NCBI GenBank assembly: GCA_963782345.1
Contig: CAWAJF010000005.1
Coordinates: forward strand, 434,001 to 498,000
Length of the DNA: 64,000 bases
Reading direction: 5' to 3'
Source of the DNA: DASUPK01 sp963782345
Lineage (GTDB): Bacteria; Actinomycetota; Thermoleophilia; Solirubrobacterales; 70-9
In this document: one piece after another, positions 17,414 through 26,691 of the stretch
Layout of the letters: each line of letters opens with the position of its first letter
Numbering within the stretch: the stretch's first letter is position 1
Made by a program: the position numbers and the translations under genes
Notes under the pieces: generated by a model
What the model saw: the letters and a program-made list of their open reading frames with translations, nothing else
Database searches by the model: none
Told to the model about the DNA's origin: nothing

Positions 17414-20400
17414 GAATGGGGATGGCGACGGAAGAGGGGCGCGGGATCGATCCCGCAATCGGCGATCGCGGGATCAATCCGAAGATCGCCGCTTGGCGGG
17501 ACGGCAGGGCCGCGCGCAGGCACGGTCGCCGCCGGCCCGCGCCCGAGGGCGTCGAGGAGACCGATCTCAAGCGGCTGGAGCGAGATCTCGGTAAGACGGT
17601 GCGAGGCGAGGTTCGCTTCGACGCCGGCACCAAGGCGATGTACGCCAACGACGCCTCGAACTTTCGCCAGGTCCCGGTCGGGGTCGTTCTGCCCAAGACC
17701 GTCGACGATGTCGTGGCGACGCATATCGCCTGCGCGCGGTTCGGCGTGCCGATCGTCAACCGCGGCGGCGGTACCAGCCTCTCGGGCGAGACCGTCAACA
17801 ACGCGGTTGTGATCGACACCTCCAAGTACGTGAACGAGATCGGCGACGTCGATCGGGAGAAGGGGACCGTCCGCTGCCAGCCGGGAGCGATCAACGAGCA
17901 GGTGAACGAGAAGACGGGCGAGCAGGCTGGGCTGATCTTCGGCCCTGACCCTTCCTCCCATTCGCGTTGCACGATCGGCGGCAACGTCGGCAACAACTCC
18001 TGCGGCATCCACTCCGTTCAGGCCCAGCTCTACGGGCCGGGCCCCCGGATGTCCGACTGCGTCAAGTCGATGGAGGTAGTCACCTACCGCGGCGACCGCT
18101 TCACCGTCGGCGTCGACGAGGAGCACGACGTCGACCGGATCATCGCCGAGGGTGGGCCCAAGGGGGAGATCTACGCGAAGCTGCGCGACCTCCGCGACCG
18201 CTACGCCGACGCGATCCGCCAGAACATGAAGCCGGTCAGCGAACTGCCCCGGCGGGTCTCCGGTTTCAACCTCGACGAGCTCCTACCTGAGCGGGGCTTC
18301 AACGTCGCCCGCGCGCTGGTCGGCACCGAGAGCACCTGCGCCACCACCACGGACGTGGAGCTGATGCTGATGCCCGGCATGTACATGCGCACGCTGGTGA
18401 TCGTCGAGTACGACGATCTTCCCACGGCCGGCGACGACGTCGCCGAGATCATCGAGCGCTTCAAGCCGATCGGACTCGAGGGCATGGACAAGCGCCTGAT
18501 CTGGGACGAGCAGCAGCAGAACATGCACCCGGATGCGATCCAGGAGCTGCCCGAGGCGGATCACGGCGACGCCTGGCTGCTCGTGCAGTTCGGCGCCGAG
18601 ACCGCCGAGGAGTCGGAGGAGCGCGCCTCGGACCTCCACCAGTGGCTGACCAAGAAGAGGAAGTACGACCCGAAGCGGATCTCGATCGAGCGCAGCCAGC
18701 AGGAGGGCGGCAAGAGCGGCCAGATCTGGCAGCTCCGCGAGGGCGGCCTCGGGGCGACCGCCTTTCCGCCGGACGGAAAGGACCACTGGCCGGGCTGGGA
18801 GGACTCCGCGGTGCCGCCGGAACAGGCCGGGGCGTACCTGCGCGACCTCCGCAAGCTCTACGACAGGTACGGGATGGAGGGTGCGACCTACGGGCACTTC
18901 GGGCAGGGCTGCATCCACTCGCGAATCGACTTCGACCTGCGCCACCCCGAGGGCCTGCGCGAGTACCGCAAGTTCATGAATGAGGCGGCCGACCTCTGCA
19001 TCTCCTACGGCGGCTCCCTGTCGGGCGAGCACGGCGACGGCCAGCAGCGCGCCGAGTTCCTCGAGAAGCAGTACGGGCCCGAGCTGGTCAAGGCGTTCCG
19101 CGAGTTCAAGGAGATCTGGGACCCGGACCTCGGCATGAACCCGGGCAAGGTCGTCGATCCCTATCCGATCGACGTCAACCTGAAGCTGGGCACCGACTAC
19201 AACCCCGCCCGGCCCGAGGTCAAGTTCGCCTACCGGGCGGACAGCGGCGACTTCGCGCACGCCGCCCTCCGCTGCGTCGGGGTCGGCAAGTGTCGCGTCC
19301 CGGACACCGACCAGGTGATGTGCCCGAGCTACATGGCCACCAGGGAGGAGAAGCACACCACCCGCGGTCGGGCCCGTCTGCTCTTCGAGATGCTGCGCGG
19401 TGAGGTGATCACGGAGGGCTGGCAGAGCAAGGACGTCTTCGAGTCGCTCGATCTCTGCCTGGCCTGCAAGGGCTGCACGAACGACTGCCCCGTGAACGTG
19501 GACATGCCGACCTACAAGGCCGAGTTCCTCTACCACCACTACAAGTCGCCGCGGCGCTGGCGCCCGCGCTATGCCTACGCCTTCGGGCTGATCGACCAGG
19601 CGGCCCGGATCGGCTCACGGATGCCTGGGCTCGTCAACTTCGTCACGCAGAAGCCCGTCCTGCGGCGCCTCGCCAAGCTCGCCGCCGGAATGGACAGCGG
19701 CAGGGAGATCCCCACCTTCGCGCCGATCACCCTCCAGGAGTGGTTCCGCCGCCGCGGCGCGGTGAATCCAGACGGTCCGCGGGTGATCCTCTTTCCCGAC
19801 ACCTTCAACAACCACTTCCACACCGACGTCGGCGTCGCCTGCGTGGAGGCGCTCGAGGCGGCCGGCTGGCAGGTCGTCATGCCGGAGGGCCACGTCTGCT
19901 GCGGGCGGCCGCTCTACGACTACGGCTTCCTCGACATGGCGGAGCGCTACCTCCACGGTGTGCTCGACACCTACCGTGACGAGATCCGACAGGGGACGCC
20001 GATCGTCGGCATGGAGCCGAGCTGCCTCGCCGTCTTCAAGGACGAGCTCACCAACCTGCTTCCTCACGACGACGACGCCGAGCGTCTGCGCCGCTGCTGC
20101 TACCACTGGAGCGAGTTCTTCGAGAAGCACGACGTCGAGGTCCCGAAGGTCGCCAAGCAGGCGCTGCTCTGGGGTCACTGCCACCACAAGGCAACCGGCG
20201 GAATCGAGCCCGAGCAGAAGTTGCTGGAGCGGATGGGGCTCGACGTCGAGCCGGTGAGCGGCGGCTGCTGCGGGCTCGCCGGCTCCTGGGGGTTCGAGCA
20301 AGGCAAGCGCGAGATCTCGATCGACTGCGGCGAGCAGGCTTTGTTGCCCGCTGTGCGCGAGGCGTCGAACGACACGGTCGTCGTCGCCAACGGATTCTCA

Positions 20401-20637
20401 TGCAAGACGCAGATCGAGCAGGCCGGCACCGGGCGCCGCGCGCTCCACGCGGCTCAGGTGATGAAGCTGGCCCGCGACACGGGGACCGCCGGGTGGACCG
20501 CGGGAAAGCCGGAGGACGGCATCTATGAGCAGCGTCCGCCCGCGCCCGCGGGATTGAAGCGCAAGCGGGCCGCAGCGCTCGCCGCCGGAGCGCTCGCCGC
20601 CGCTGCCGCCGCCGCGGCGGCCTGGCGTCTCAAGTAA
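17410..20637 (+). CDS. Large FAD-linked, two-[4Fe-4S] dehydrogenase (D-2-hydroxyacid type)
   Basis: A 1075-residue fusion. Residues ~60-260 are an FAD-binding type 4 domain (NRGGGTSLSGET, CTIGGNVGNNSCG). A GlcD-like FAD oxidase C-terminal domain follows to ~595, ending with GGSLSGEHGDGQQRAEF. Two ferredoxin-type cluster motifs start near residue 622 (CVGVGKC..MCPSY) and 683 (CLACKGCTNDCP). Two CCG domains follow (VCCGRP ~830, GGCCGL ~953). The last 25 residues are Ala-rich and may anchor it to the membrane. This layout matches D-lactate/D-2-hydroxyglutarate-type dehydrogenases feeding electrons to the respiratory chain. Exact substrate unknown. Confidence 0.9.
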   Translation: MRMGMATEEGRGIDPAIGDRGINPKIAAWRDGRAARRHGRRRPAPEGVEETDLKRLERDLGKTVRGEVRFDAGTKAMYANDASNFRQVPVGVVLPKTVDDVVATHIACARFGVPIVNRGGGTSLSGETVNNAVVIDTSKYVNEIGDVDREKGTVRCQPGAINEQVNEKTGEQAGLIFGPDPSSHSRCTIGGNVGNNSCGIHSVQAQLYGPGPRMSDCVKSMEVVTYRGDRFTVGVDEEHDVDRIIAEGGPKGEIYAKLRDLRDRYADAIRQNMKPVSELPRRVSGFNLDELLPERGFNVARALVGTESTCATTTDVELMLMPGMYMRTLVIVEYDDLPTAGDDVAEIIERFKPIGLEGMDKRLIWDEQQQNMHPDAIQELPEADHGDAWLLVQFGAETAEESEERASDLHQWLTKKRKYDPKRISIERSQQEGGKSGQIWQLREGGLGATAFPPDGKDHWPGWEDSAVPPEQAGAYLRDLRKLYDRYGMEGATYGHFGQGCIHSRIDFDLRHPEGLREYRKFMNEAADLCISYGGSLSGEHGDGQQRAEFLEKQYGPELVKAFREFKEIWDPDLGMNPGKVVDPYPIDVNLKLGTDYNPARPEVKFAYRADSGDFAHAALRCVGVGKCRVPDTDQVMCPSYMATREEKHTTRGRARLLFEMLRGEVITEGWQSKDVFESLDLCLACKGCTNDCPVNVDMPTYKAEFLYHHYKSPRRWRPRYAYAFGLIDQAARIGSRMPGLVNFVTQKPVLRRLAKLAAGMDSGREIPTFAPITLQEWFRRRGAVNPDGPRVILFPDTFNNHFHTDVGVACVEALEAAGWQVVMPEGHVCCGRPLYDYGFLDMAERYLHGVLDTYRDEIRQGTPIVGMEPSCLAVFKDELTNLLPHDDDAERLRRCCYHWSEFFEKHDVEVPKVAKQALLWGHCHHKATGGIEPEQKLLERMGLDVEPVSGGCCGLAGSWGFEQGKREISIDCGEQALLPAVREASNDTVVVANGFSCKTQIEQAGTGRRALHAAQVMKLARDTGTAGWTAGKPEDGIYEQRPPAPAGLKRKRAAALAAGALAAAAAAAAAWRLK

Positions 20638-22474
20638 GCCGCTCGCCGGCGCTCGCTCGCTCGGCCGAGGCGCCGGCGCGCGTCTGCTGGTCGAGGGCCA
20701 TTGCGGCCTCGATGTGCGAGAGGTGCGTGAGGGTCTGAGGAAAGTTGCCGCGCATCTCGCCGCGGTCGGGGTGGTACTCCTCCGGGAAGAGGCCGAGCCC
20801 GTTCGCCGTCTGCATGGCTCGGTCGAAGACCTCTCGCGCCTCCTCGGTCCTGGATTGCCGCGCCAGCACCTCCACCAGCCAGAACGTGCAGGCCAGAAAG
20901 GCGCCCTCCTGACCCGGTAGGCCATCGTCGGCGTCGTAGCGCTTGATCAGCCCGTCCCAATCGAGCTCTTCGCGGATCGCGTCGACCGTCCGGATCATGC
21001 GCTCGTCGTCGTAGGGAATGAAGCCGACCGCGGGAAGGCGCAGCAGGGCTCCGTCGAGACCGGGATCGTCGAAGGCCCGGACGAAGCAGCCGCGATCGCG
21101 GTCGTAGCCGCGGCGCTCGATCGCGCTGCGAATCTCGTCGCGCGCCTTGCGCCAGCGCCGCTCGGGCGCCTTCCGCATGCAGCGCTTCGCCAGCTCGAGG
21201 GCCCGGTCGACCGCGACCCAGCACAGCACCTTCGAGTGCGTGAAGTGAAGGGGATCCTTGCGCCACTCCCAGATGCCGCGGTCGGGCTCTCGCCACCGCT
21301 CCGCGGCGAGATCGGCGAGGTCGACGACGAATCGCCAGTAGTCGTCGTCCGGCTCGTGGCCGCGCTCGTACCAGAGCCAGCTCTGGTGCACCAGCTGGCC
21401 CGGCGCGTCGAGCTGCAGCTGGCTGGCGGCCCCGTTGCCGACCCGCACGGGCCGCGCGCCGCGGTAGCCCTCCAGCTCGAGCTCGAGCTCGTCCAGGCGT
21501 CGCTCCCCTCCGACGCCGTAGAGAATCTGGATCTCCTCGGCGTTGCCCGCGGCGCTGCGCTCCATGAAGCGGCGGCACGCGTCCACCTCGCCCTCGGCGC
21601 CCAGGTCGGCGAGGCAGGTGACCGCGAGCGCCGAGTCCCTGATCCAGCTGTAGCGATAGTCCCAGTTGCGCTCGCCGCCCTCCGTCTCCGGGAGCGACGT
21701 GGTTGGCGCCGCGACCAGCGCCCCGGAGTGGTGATAGGTGAGGCCCTTGAGGACGATTGCGGACCGAATCGCCCCCGGGGCATCGGGACCCTCCGCCGAC
21801 AGGGTCTTCGACCAGTCTCGCCAATACGCAACCGTCTCCTCGAGCGCGCGGTCGAGCTCCTCGGCACCCGGCGGTTCGGGGTCTGAGGTCTGGAGGTCGG
21901 CGGGGTCCACGAACGTCAGCGCGGTCCTGACGCGGTCCCCCGGCCGCACCACGAAGCTGGATCGAAGCCGGTGGCGGTCCGCCTCGAGCTCGGCGTCCGA
22001 GGAGATCAACAGCCCATCGTCTCCTCCGATGGCCGAGAATATCCCGCGCCCGCGGTGCTGGATCCAGGCGTCCAGCTCGCCGTAGTCGAAGCGCGGCACG
22101 AGGTCGAGCTCGAATTCGACCGACCCTCGCACGCCTTCGACGATCCGCAGGACACGGGGCGGCTCGTCGGTGGGTCCCTCCCGGGCGATCGTGAGCAGAT
22201 CGGTCACGTTCGCCTCGCCGCCCTCGACGCGAAACGTCGTCCGCAGCACCAGCGTTTCCGGCAGGTAGTCACGATGGGCCTGGGCGTCGTCACGTGCCGG
22301 TTGAATCGAGAAGTGCCCGCCGCGGTCCCAGTCGAGGATCCGCCCGAAGGTGCTGCCGGCGTCGAACCGGGGCAGGCAAAGCCAGTCGATCGATCCCGTC
22401 CGGGAGACCAGCGCGGCGGTCTGGCTGTCGGAGATCAGGCCGTAGTCCTCTATTTCCGGGTATTTCTCGGTCAT
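20630..22474 (-). CDS. Glycoside hydrolase family 15 (glucoamylase/trehalase-like)
   Basis: A 614-residue GH15 enzyme. The N-terminal beta-sandwich begins with YGLISDSQTAALVSRTGSID. The (alpha/alpha)6 barrel includes NWDYRYSWIRDSALAV and, near the end, GLFPEEYHPDRGEMRGN, where the Glu residues are the likely catalytic acids. Actinobacterial homologues of this size act on trehalose or alpha-glucans. I prefer the ATG at 22474 (start of the conserved region) to the upstream one at 22540, which would run into the divergent HAD gene. Its stop overlaps the preceding plus-strand gene by 8 bp. Confidence 0.9.
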   Translation of the reverse strand: MTEKYPEIEDYGLISDSQTAALVSRTGSIDWLCLPRFDAGSTFGRILDWDRGGHFSIQPARDDAQAHRDYLPETLVLRTTFRVEGGEANVTDLLTIAREGPTDEPPRVLRIVEGVRGSVEFELDLVPRFDYGELDAWIQHRGRGIFSAIGGDDGLLISSDAELEADRHRLRSSFVVRPGDRVRTALTFVDPADLQTSDPEPPGAEELDRALEETVAYWRDWSKTLSAEGPDAPGAIRSAIVLKGLTYHHSGALVAAPTTSLPETEGGERNWDYRYSWIRDSALAVTCLADLGAEGEVDACRRFMERSAAGNAEEIQILYGVGGERRLDELELELEGYRGARPVRVGNGAASQLQLDAPGQLVHQSWLWYERGHEPDDDYWRFVVDLADLAAERWREPDRGIWEWRKDPLHFTHSKVLCWVAVDRALELAKRCMRKAPERRWRKARDEIRSAIERRGYDRDRGCFVRAFDDPGLDGALLRLPAVGFIPYDDERMIRTVDAIREELDWDGLIKRYDADDGLPGQEGAFLACTFWLVEVLARQSRTEEAREVFDRAMQTANGLGLFPEEYHPDRGEMRGNFPQTLTHLSHIEAAMALDQQTRAGASAERASAGERLT

Positions 22475-22493
22475 TGGGGTAAGGCCTACCCAA

Positions 22494-23162
22494 ATGCGCC
22501 GAATAGCGATCCTCGACGTCGACGGCACGCTCGTCGACACGAACTATCACCATGCGATCGCCTGGTTCCGCGCCTTCCTGCGCCATGACGTGGTCGTGCC
22601 CATTTGGCGGGTTCATCGCCACATCGGGATGGGAGGGGATCAGCTGGTCGCCGCCGTCGCCGGGGACGAGGTCGAGGAGGAGGCCGGGGACGACATCCGC
22701 GACGCGGAGTCCGAGCTCTACGGGGAGCTGATCGGCGAGGTGCGGACGATGGAGGGCTCGCGCGAGCTGATCGAGGACCTCCGGGAGCGCGACAACGTGG
22801 TGGTGCTCGCCAGCTCGGCGAAGGATTGGGAAGTGGAGCATTACCTCGAGCTGCTCGGCGCCGGCGAGATCGTCGATGCCTGGACCACCTCCGCGGACGT
22901 CGAGCAGACGAAGCCCGAGCCCGATCTGGTCAAGGCCGCCCTTGAGAAGGCCGGCACCGAGGGCGACGCGACACTGATCGGGGACACGGTCTGGGACGTG
23001 GAGGCGGCGAAGCGCGCCGGGGTCGAGACGCTTGCGGTGCTCACCGGCGGGTTCTCCGCGCAGGAGCTGCGCGAGGCTGGCGCGCGCGACGTATACACCT
23101 CGGTCGAGGAGCTGCGGCGGAGCCTCGCCTCGTCTTCGGGCGGAGTGCCCTCGCCGGCGTAG
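22494..23162 (+). CDS. HAD-superfamily phosphatase
   Basis: A 222-residue haloacid-dehalogenase-type hydrolase. Motif I is ILDVDGTLVDTNY (nucleophile Asp and acid Asp), motif II is VVLASSAKD, the motif III Lys is in EQTKPEPD, and motif IV is LIGDTVWDVEAAKRAG. A helical cap lies between motifs I and II, as in phosphoglycolate-phosphatase-like members. No ribosome binding site precedes the ATG, which lies only 19 bp from the divergent GH15 start, so it may be translated from a leaderless mRNA. Substrate unknown. Confidence 0.9.
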   Translation: MRRIAILDVDGTLVDTNYHHAIAWFRAFLRHDVVVPIWRVHRHIGMGGDQLVAAVAGDEVEEEAGDDIRDAESELYGELIGEVRTMEGSRELIEDLRERDNVVVLASSAKDWEVEHYLELLGAGEIVDAWTTSADVEQTKPEPDLVKAALEKAGTEGDATLIGDTVWDVEAAKRAGVETLAVLTGGFSAQELREAGARDVYTSVEELRRSLASSSGGVPSPA

Positions 23163-23192
23163 GCGGCGACGGGGGCGTCCCCGCGACGCGAC

Positions 23193-23489
23193 CTACTGGG
23201 AGTCAGCGTGCGAGCGCGGCGCCCGTGAACGGCCGCCGCGGCGCCCGCGCGCCCATCCCAGCGGAAGCAGCGAGAGGAGCGGGCGCCTGCCGACATCGCC
23301 GCGATCCTCGCGATTGAACGCCGCGGCGTAGCGGGCCGCGTCCTCCGCCGAGCGATAGCGCTTCTCCCCGTGCGCGCCGCACCCCCGCGCGCACTCCCAG
23401 TGCATGCTGGCGCCGACCGCTCGAAATTGCGGCCGGTGGCCGAATAGACGGCAACTCCTCACCTCCTCGGAGTTCCCGGGATCGGCCAA
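23193..23489 (-). CDS. Small Cys-containing conserved hypothetical protein
   Basis: A 98-residue soluble protein. The N-terminal part has CRLFGHRPQF and, about 20 residues on, WECARGCGAHGEKRY, so three Cys and neighbouring His could form a zinc-ribbon-like knuckle. It continues with SAEDAARYAAAFNRED and a basic, Arg/Gly-rich tail. Convergent with the HAD phosphatase. No named family recognised; composition and spaced motifs argue that it is a real gene. Confidence 0.6.
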   Translation of the reverse strand: MADPGNSEEVRSCRLFGHRPQFRAVGASMHWECARGCGAHGEKRYRSAEDAARYAAAFNREDRGDVGRRPLLSLLPLGWARGRRGGRSRAPRSHADSQ

Positions 23490-23545
23490 TCGAAACAGGG
23501 TCCCCTGGAGGACATCGTCGCGTTTGCCGCGATCGGGATCCGGCG

Positions 23546-25948
23546 ATGTTGCCCCCGATGGAAGCCGCCGCTCAGACGTCGACGATCAAGACACGGATTC
23601 CGGCGCGGATGGACCGGCTTCCGTGGGCGAGGTTCCACTGGCTGATCGTGATCGGCCTCGGCACCGTCTGGATCCTCGATGGCCTCGAGGTGACGATCGT
23701 GAGCTCGATCGCGTCCCGGCTGACCGAGGATGGCAGCGGGATCTCAATCGGAGCCGGCCAGATCGGGACCGCAGCGGCCTGCTACGTGGCGGGCGCCTGC
23801 AGCGGCGCTCTGTTCTTCGGCCAGCTGACCGATCGCTTCGGCCGCAAGAAGCTGTTCCTCGTCACCCTCGCCGTCTACATCGCGGCGACCATCGCTACCG
23901 CCTTTGCCTTCGCCCCCTGGTACCTGTTCCTAACCCGGTTCCTCACCGGCACCGGGATCGGCGGCGAGTACGCGGCGATCAACTCCGCGATCGACGAGCT
24001 GATCCCGGCACGTGTCCGCGGCCGGGTCGACCTGATGATCAACGGGTCCTACTGGGCCGGAGCGGCGGCCGGCGCGGTCGGTGCCCTGGTTCTGCTCGAC
24101 ACGTCCATCTTCGCCACCGACCTGGGCTGGCGCTTCGCTTTCGGCATCGGTGCGGTCCTGGGCCTCGGGATCCTGATGGTCAGGCGAAGCGTCCCGGAGA
24201 GTCCTCGCTGGCTCTTCATCCACGGCCGCGAGGAGGAGGCGGAGGAGCTGGTCGACTCGATCGAGTCCGATGTGCGCGAGGAGACCGGGCAGGAACTGGC
24301 GGAGCCGGAGGACGAGATCGAGGTGAGGCAGCGGAAGACGATCCCGTTCCGCGAGATCGCCAGAACGGCCTTCAAGGTCTACCCGAAGCGGACCACGCTC
24401 GGCCTCTCCCTCTTCGTCGGCCAGGCGTTCCTCTACAACGCCATCACCTTCGACCTCGGGACCCTGCTCTCCACCTACTTCGGCGTGGGATCGGGATCGG
24501 TGCCGTTCTACATCGCGATCTGGGCCGTCGCCAACTTCCTCGGTCCGGTGACCCTCGGCAGGCTCTTCGACACCGTGGGGCGCAAGCCGATGATCTCGGG
24601 CACCTACCTCGCCTCCGCCGCACTCGGCGTGGCGATCGGGCTGCTGATTTCAGGCGGCTCGGGCATGAGCGGAAGCCTCACCACCTGGAGCTTCATGGCC
24701 CTGCTGATGGTCACTTTCTTCATTGCCTCCGCGGGCGCGAGCTCGGCCTACCTGACGGTCAGCGAGATCTTCCCGATGGAGACACGGGCGCTGGCGATCG
24801 CGTTCTTCTATGCAGTGGGCACCGGGGTCGGCGGCATCACGGGTCCGCTGCTGTTCGGCCACCTGATCGGCAGCGGCGACCCCGGCACCCTCGCCATCGG
24901 CTTCTACATCGGCGCGGTCGTGATGGCCGTCGGCGGGATCACGGAGCTCATCTTCGGAGTGCAGGCGGAGGGCGAGTCGCTGGAGAACATCGCCAAGCCG
25001 CTCACCGCCGAGGAGGCGGAGGGCGAGGAGGCGGAGGAGAAGGAGGCGGAGGAGGAGCATGACGCGCGGCCTCAGATCCAGCGCGCGAGGCAGCACCGGC
25101 AGGCCGCCGAGCACGAGCGCGCCCGCGCGGCGCAGCACCGGGCGCGCGCCCATGAGCTTCGCTCCGACGCGGTCGCGGGCAACGGGGCCGAGCTGACCGG
25201 GCAAGCCGAGGTCGAGGAGGTGCTCGCTGAGCTCGGCGACCTGCACGGTGAGGCCGAGGATGAGCTGGCGGTGGCCTGCGAGCAGCGCGCGGAGGTGGAG
25301 AGCGCGGAGGGTGCGTCCGCACGGGCGGCCGCCGAGGAGCGAGCGGTGGCCGCCGAGCAGCGTGCGCGCACGATGCATGAGCGAGCCGAGGCGATTGCCG
25401 CGGAGCGCGAGCGGGATGCCCATGAGCACGCGATCTTCGCCCGGGCCGCCGAGGAGCGGGCGCAGGCCGCGGAGCAGCGCGCGCTCGCGGCGGAGCGGGA
25501 GGCCAGGGCGGGCGAGCTCCAGGAGGAGGAGCATGACGCGGAGGCGTCGGCCCGCGAGCGGGAGGATCGGGCAGCGCGTGAGGCGCAGAGACGGGCGTTC
25601 GAGAACCGGGTCCGGGCACGCCTGGCGCGCCGCGAACGCGACCGGCACGGAATACGGCGCTTTCGTCCCGGCCCGGGCCGATCGATGTACTCGCCGCTGC
25701 CGGCGCCGGGGAGGCCCTTCGACGATGCAGCCGACCGGGATCGAGAGATCGAGACGATCGGGCGCGCCCTGGAAGAGCGCGGCGAGATGACGCGGGAGGA
25801 GCTCGGCCGGGCCGTGGGCGCGCGCTACTGGGGGCCGGGTCGGTTCAGGGCCGCGCTGCGTGACGCCGTCGATGAAGGTGCCGCCCGGCGCGTCACCCGT
25901 GGGAGCTACGGACCTGGACGTCGCGACGGCCGAGCGTCCGAGGGTTAG
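23546..25948 (+). CDS. MFS transporter with long coiled-coil and winged-helix-like C-terminal tail
   Basis: An 800-residue fusion. Residues ~15-480 are a twelve-helix major facilitator of the metabolite/sugar porter type, with GQLTDRFGRKKLF after helix 2, PESPRWLFIHGR, and GRLFDTVGRKPM in the second half. Residues ~485-690 are an uninterrupted charged helix rich in Ala, Glu and Arg with repeated AAEQRA/AAEER units, a likely coiled coil. A basic stretch follows. The last ~70 residues (ETIGRALEERGEMTREELGR...) resemble a winged-helix domain. The reading frame is unbroken. The tail should be cytoplasmic. Alternative ATG at 23558. Substrate unknown. Confidence 0.85.
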   Translation: MLPPMEAAAQTSTIKTRIPARMDRLPWARFHWLIVIGLGTVWILDGLEVTIVSSIASRLTEDGSGISIGAGQIGTAAACYVAGACSGALFFGQLTDRFGRKKLFLVTLAVYIAATIATAFAFAPWYLFLTRFLTGTGIGGEYAAINSAIDELIPARVRGRVDLMINGSYWAGAAAGAVGALVLLDTSIFATDLGWRFAFGIGAVLGLGILMVRRSVPESPRWLFIHGREEEAEELVDSIESDVREETGQELAEPEDEIEVRQRKTIPFREIARTAFKVYPKRTTLGLSLFVGQAFLYNAITFDLGTLLSTYFGVGSGSVPFYIAIWAVANFLGPVTLGRLFDTVGRKPMISGTYLASAALGVAIGLLISGGSGMSGSLTTWSFMALLMVTFFIASAGASSAYLTVSEIFPMETRALAIAFFYAVGTGVGGITGPLLFGHLIGSGDPGTLAIGFYIGAVVMAVGGITELIFGVQAEGESLENIAKPLTAEEAEGEEAEEKEAEEEHDARPQIQRARQHRQAAEHERARAAQHRARAHELRSDAVAGNGAELTGQAEVEEVLAELGDLHGEAEDELAVACEQRAEVESAEGASARAAAEERAVAAEQRARTMHERAEAIAAERERDAHEHAIFARAAEERAQAAEQRALAAEREARAGELQEEEHDAEASAREREDRAAREAQRRAFENRVRARLARRERDRHGIRRFRPGPGRSMYSPLPAPGRPFDDAADRDREIETIGRALEERGEMTREELGRAVGARYWGPGRFRAALRDAVDEGAARRVTRGSYGPGRRDGRASEG

Positions 25949-26682
25949 CCGACCTCGTCCGCCGCGATCCGCAGGGTCTGCTCGTCGAGGGCGGCGTCGA
26001 CGAGGAAATACGACTTCGCCAGCTGCGAGATCAACGCCTCTTCGACCTCACCGGGATCGACCTCGCGGCCGAGCTCGTCCGAGACGTCGCCGGAGGTGGC
26101 CGGATCCCAGTCGAGCTCCAGTGCCTCATAGACGGGCTTCAGAGCTCGCACCACCTCTCGGCCGCCCGACGCCACGATTACGCCGCCCATGTGGGCGCCA
26201 CCGCGGATCATCCGCTGGCCGATTCCCGAGAGCTTGACTGCGCCGCGCGCGTTGACGCTGTAGGCGCCCGGGCAGTACTCGCCGGGCACCTCTCCGACCC
26301 TGGCGTCTACTCCGAGCTGGCGCAGCGCCCGGGCGATCAGCCCCGCCATCTCCTCGAAGCGGGCATAGGTGCGCTTCGGCGGCTGCGGGTCCGCGTAGGC
26401 GCGGGCGATCGCGATCGTCCCGGGGTGAAAGACGGCGGCACGACCGCCGGCCAGCCGCTCGACGGCGGCGAAGCCGGCGGCCCGCGCTGCGTCGGCGGCC
26501 GCCGCGTAGCCGGGATTGGAGACGTCCTGACGCCCGAATGCGACCTCCTTGCCGGGCCGGTGGATGCGAATCGTGGGCGGCAGCTCTCCGGCTGCCACCC
26601 GGCGCAGGATCGTGCGCGAGATCGCCGTGCTCAGCTCGGGCTGGTCCGGGAAGGAGTGTCGGATCAGGCCCAGGCGGTCCAC
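25945..26682 (-). CDS. Lipoate-protein ligase A / octanoyltransferase family protein
   Basis: A 245-residue member of the biotin/lipoate A/B ligase fold. It has ERLAGGRAAVFHPGTIAI (matching the R-R-x-[ST]-GG-x-x-V-x-H region), and VKLSGIGQRMIRGGAHMGGV with the conserved catalytic-site Lys followed by G. A PGEYCPGAYSVNARG segment with a Cys resembles LipM/octanoyl-transferase members. It probably transfers lipoyl or octanoyl groups to E2 or H proteins. Its stop overlaps the MFS stop by 4 bp (convergent). The downstream enoyl-CoA hydratase gene is 9 bp away on the same strand. Confidence 0.82.
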   Translation of the reverse strand: MDRLGLIRHSFPDQPELSTAISRTILRRVAAGELPPTIRIHRPGKEVAFGRQDVSNPGYAAAADAARAAGFAAVERLAGGRAAVFHPGTIAIARAYADPQPPKRTYARFEEMAGLIARALRQLGVDARVGEVPGEYCPGAYSVNARGAVKLSGIGQRMIRGGAHMGGVIVASGGREVVRALKPVYEALELDWDPATSGDVSDELGREVDPGEVEEALISQLAKSYFLVDAALDEQTLRIAADEVG

Positions 26683-26691
26683 CGGCCGAAT

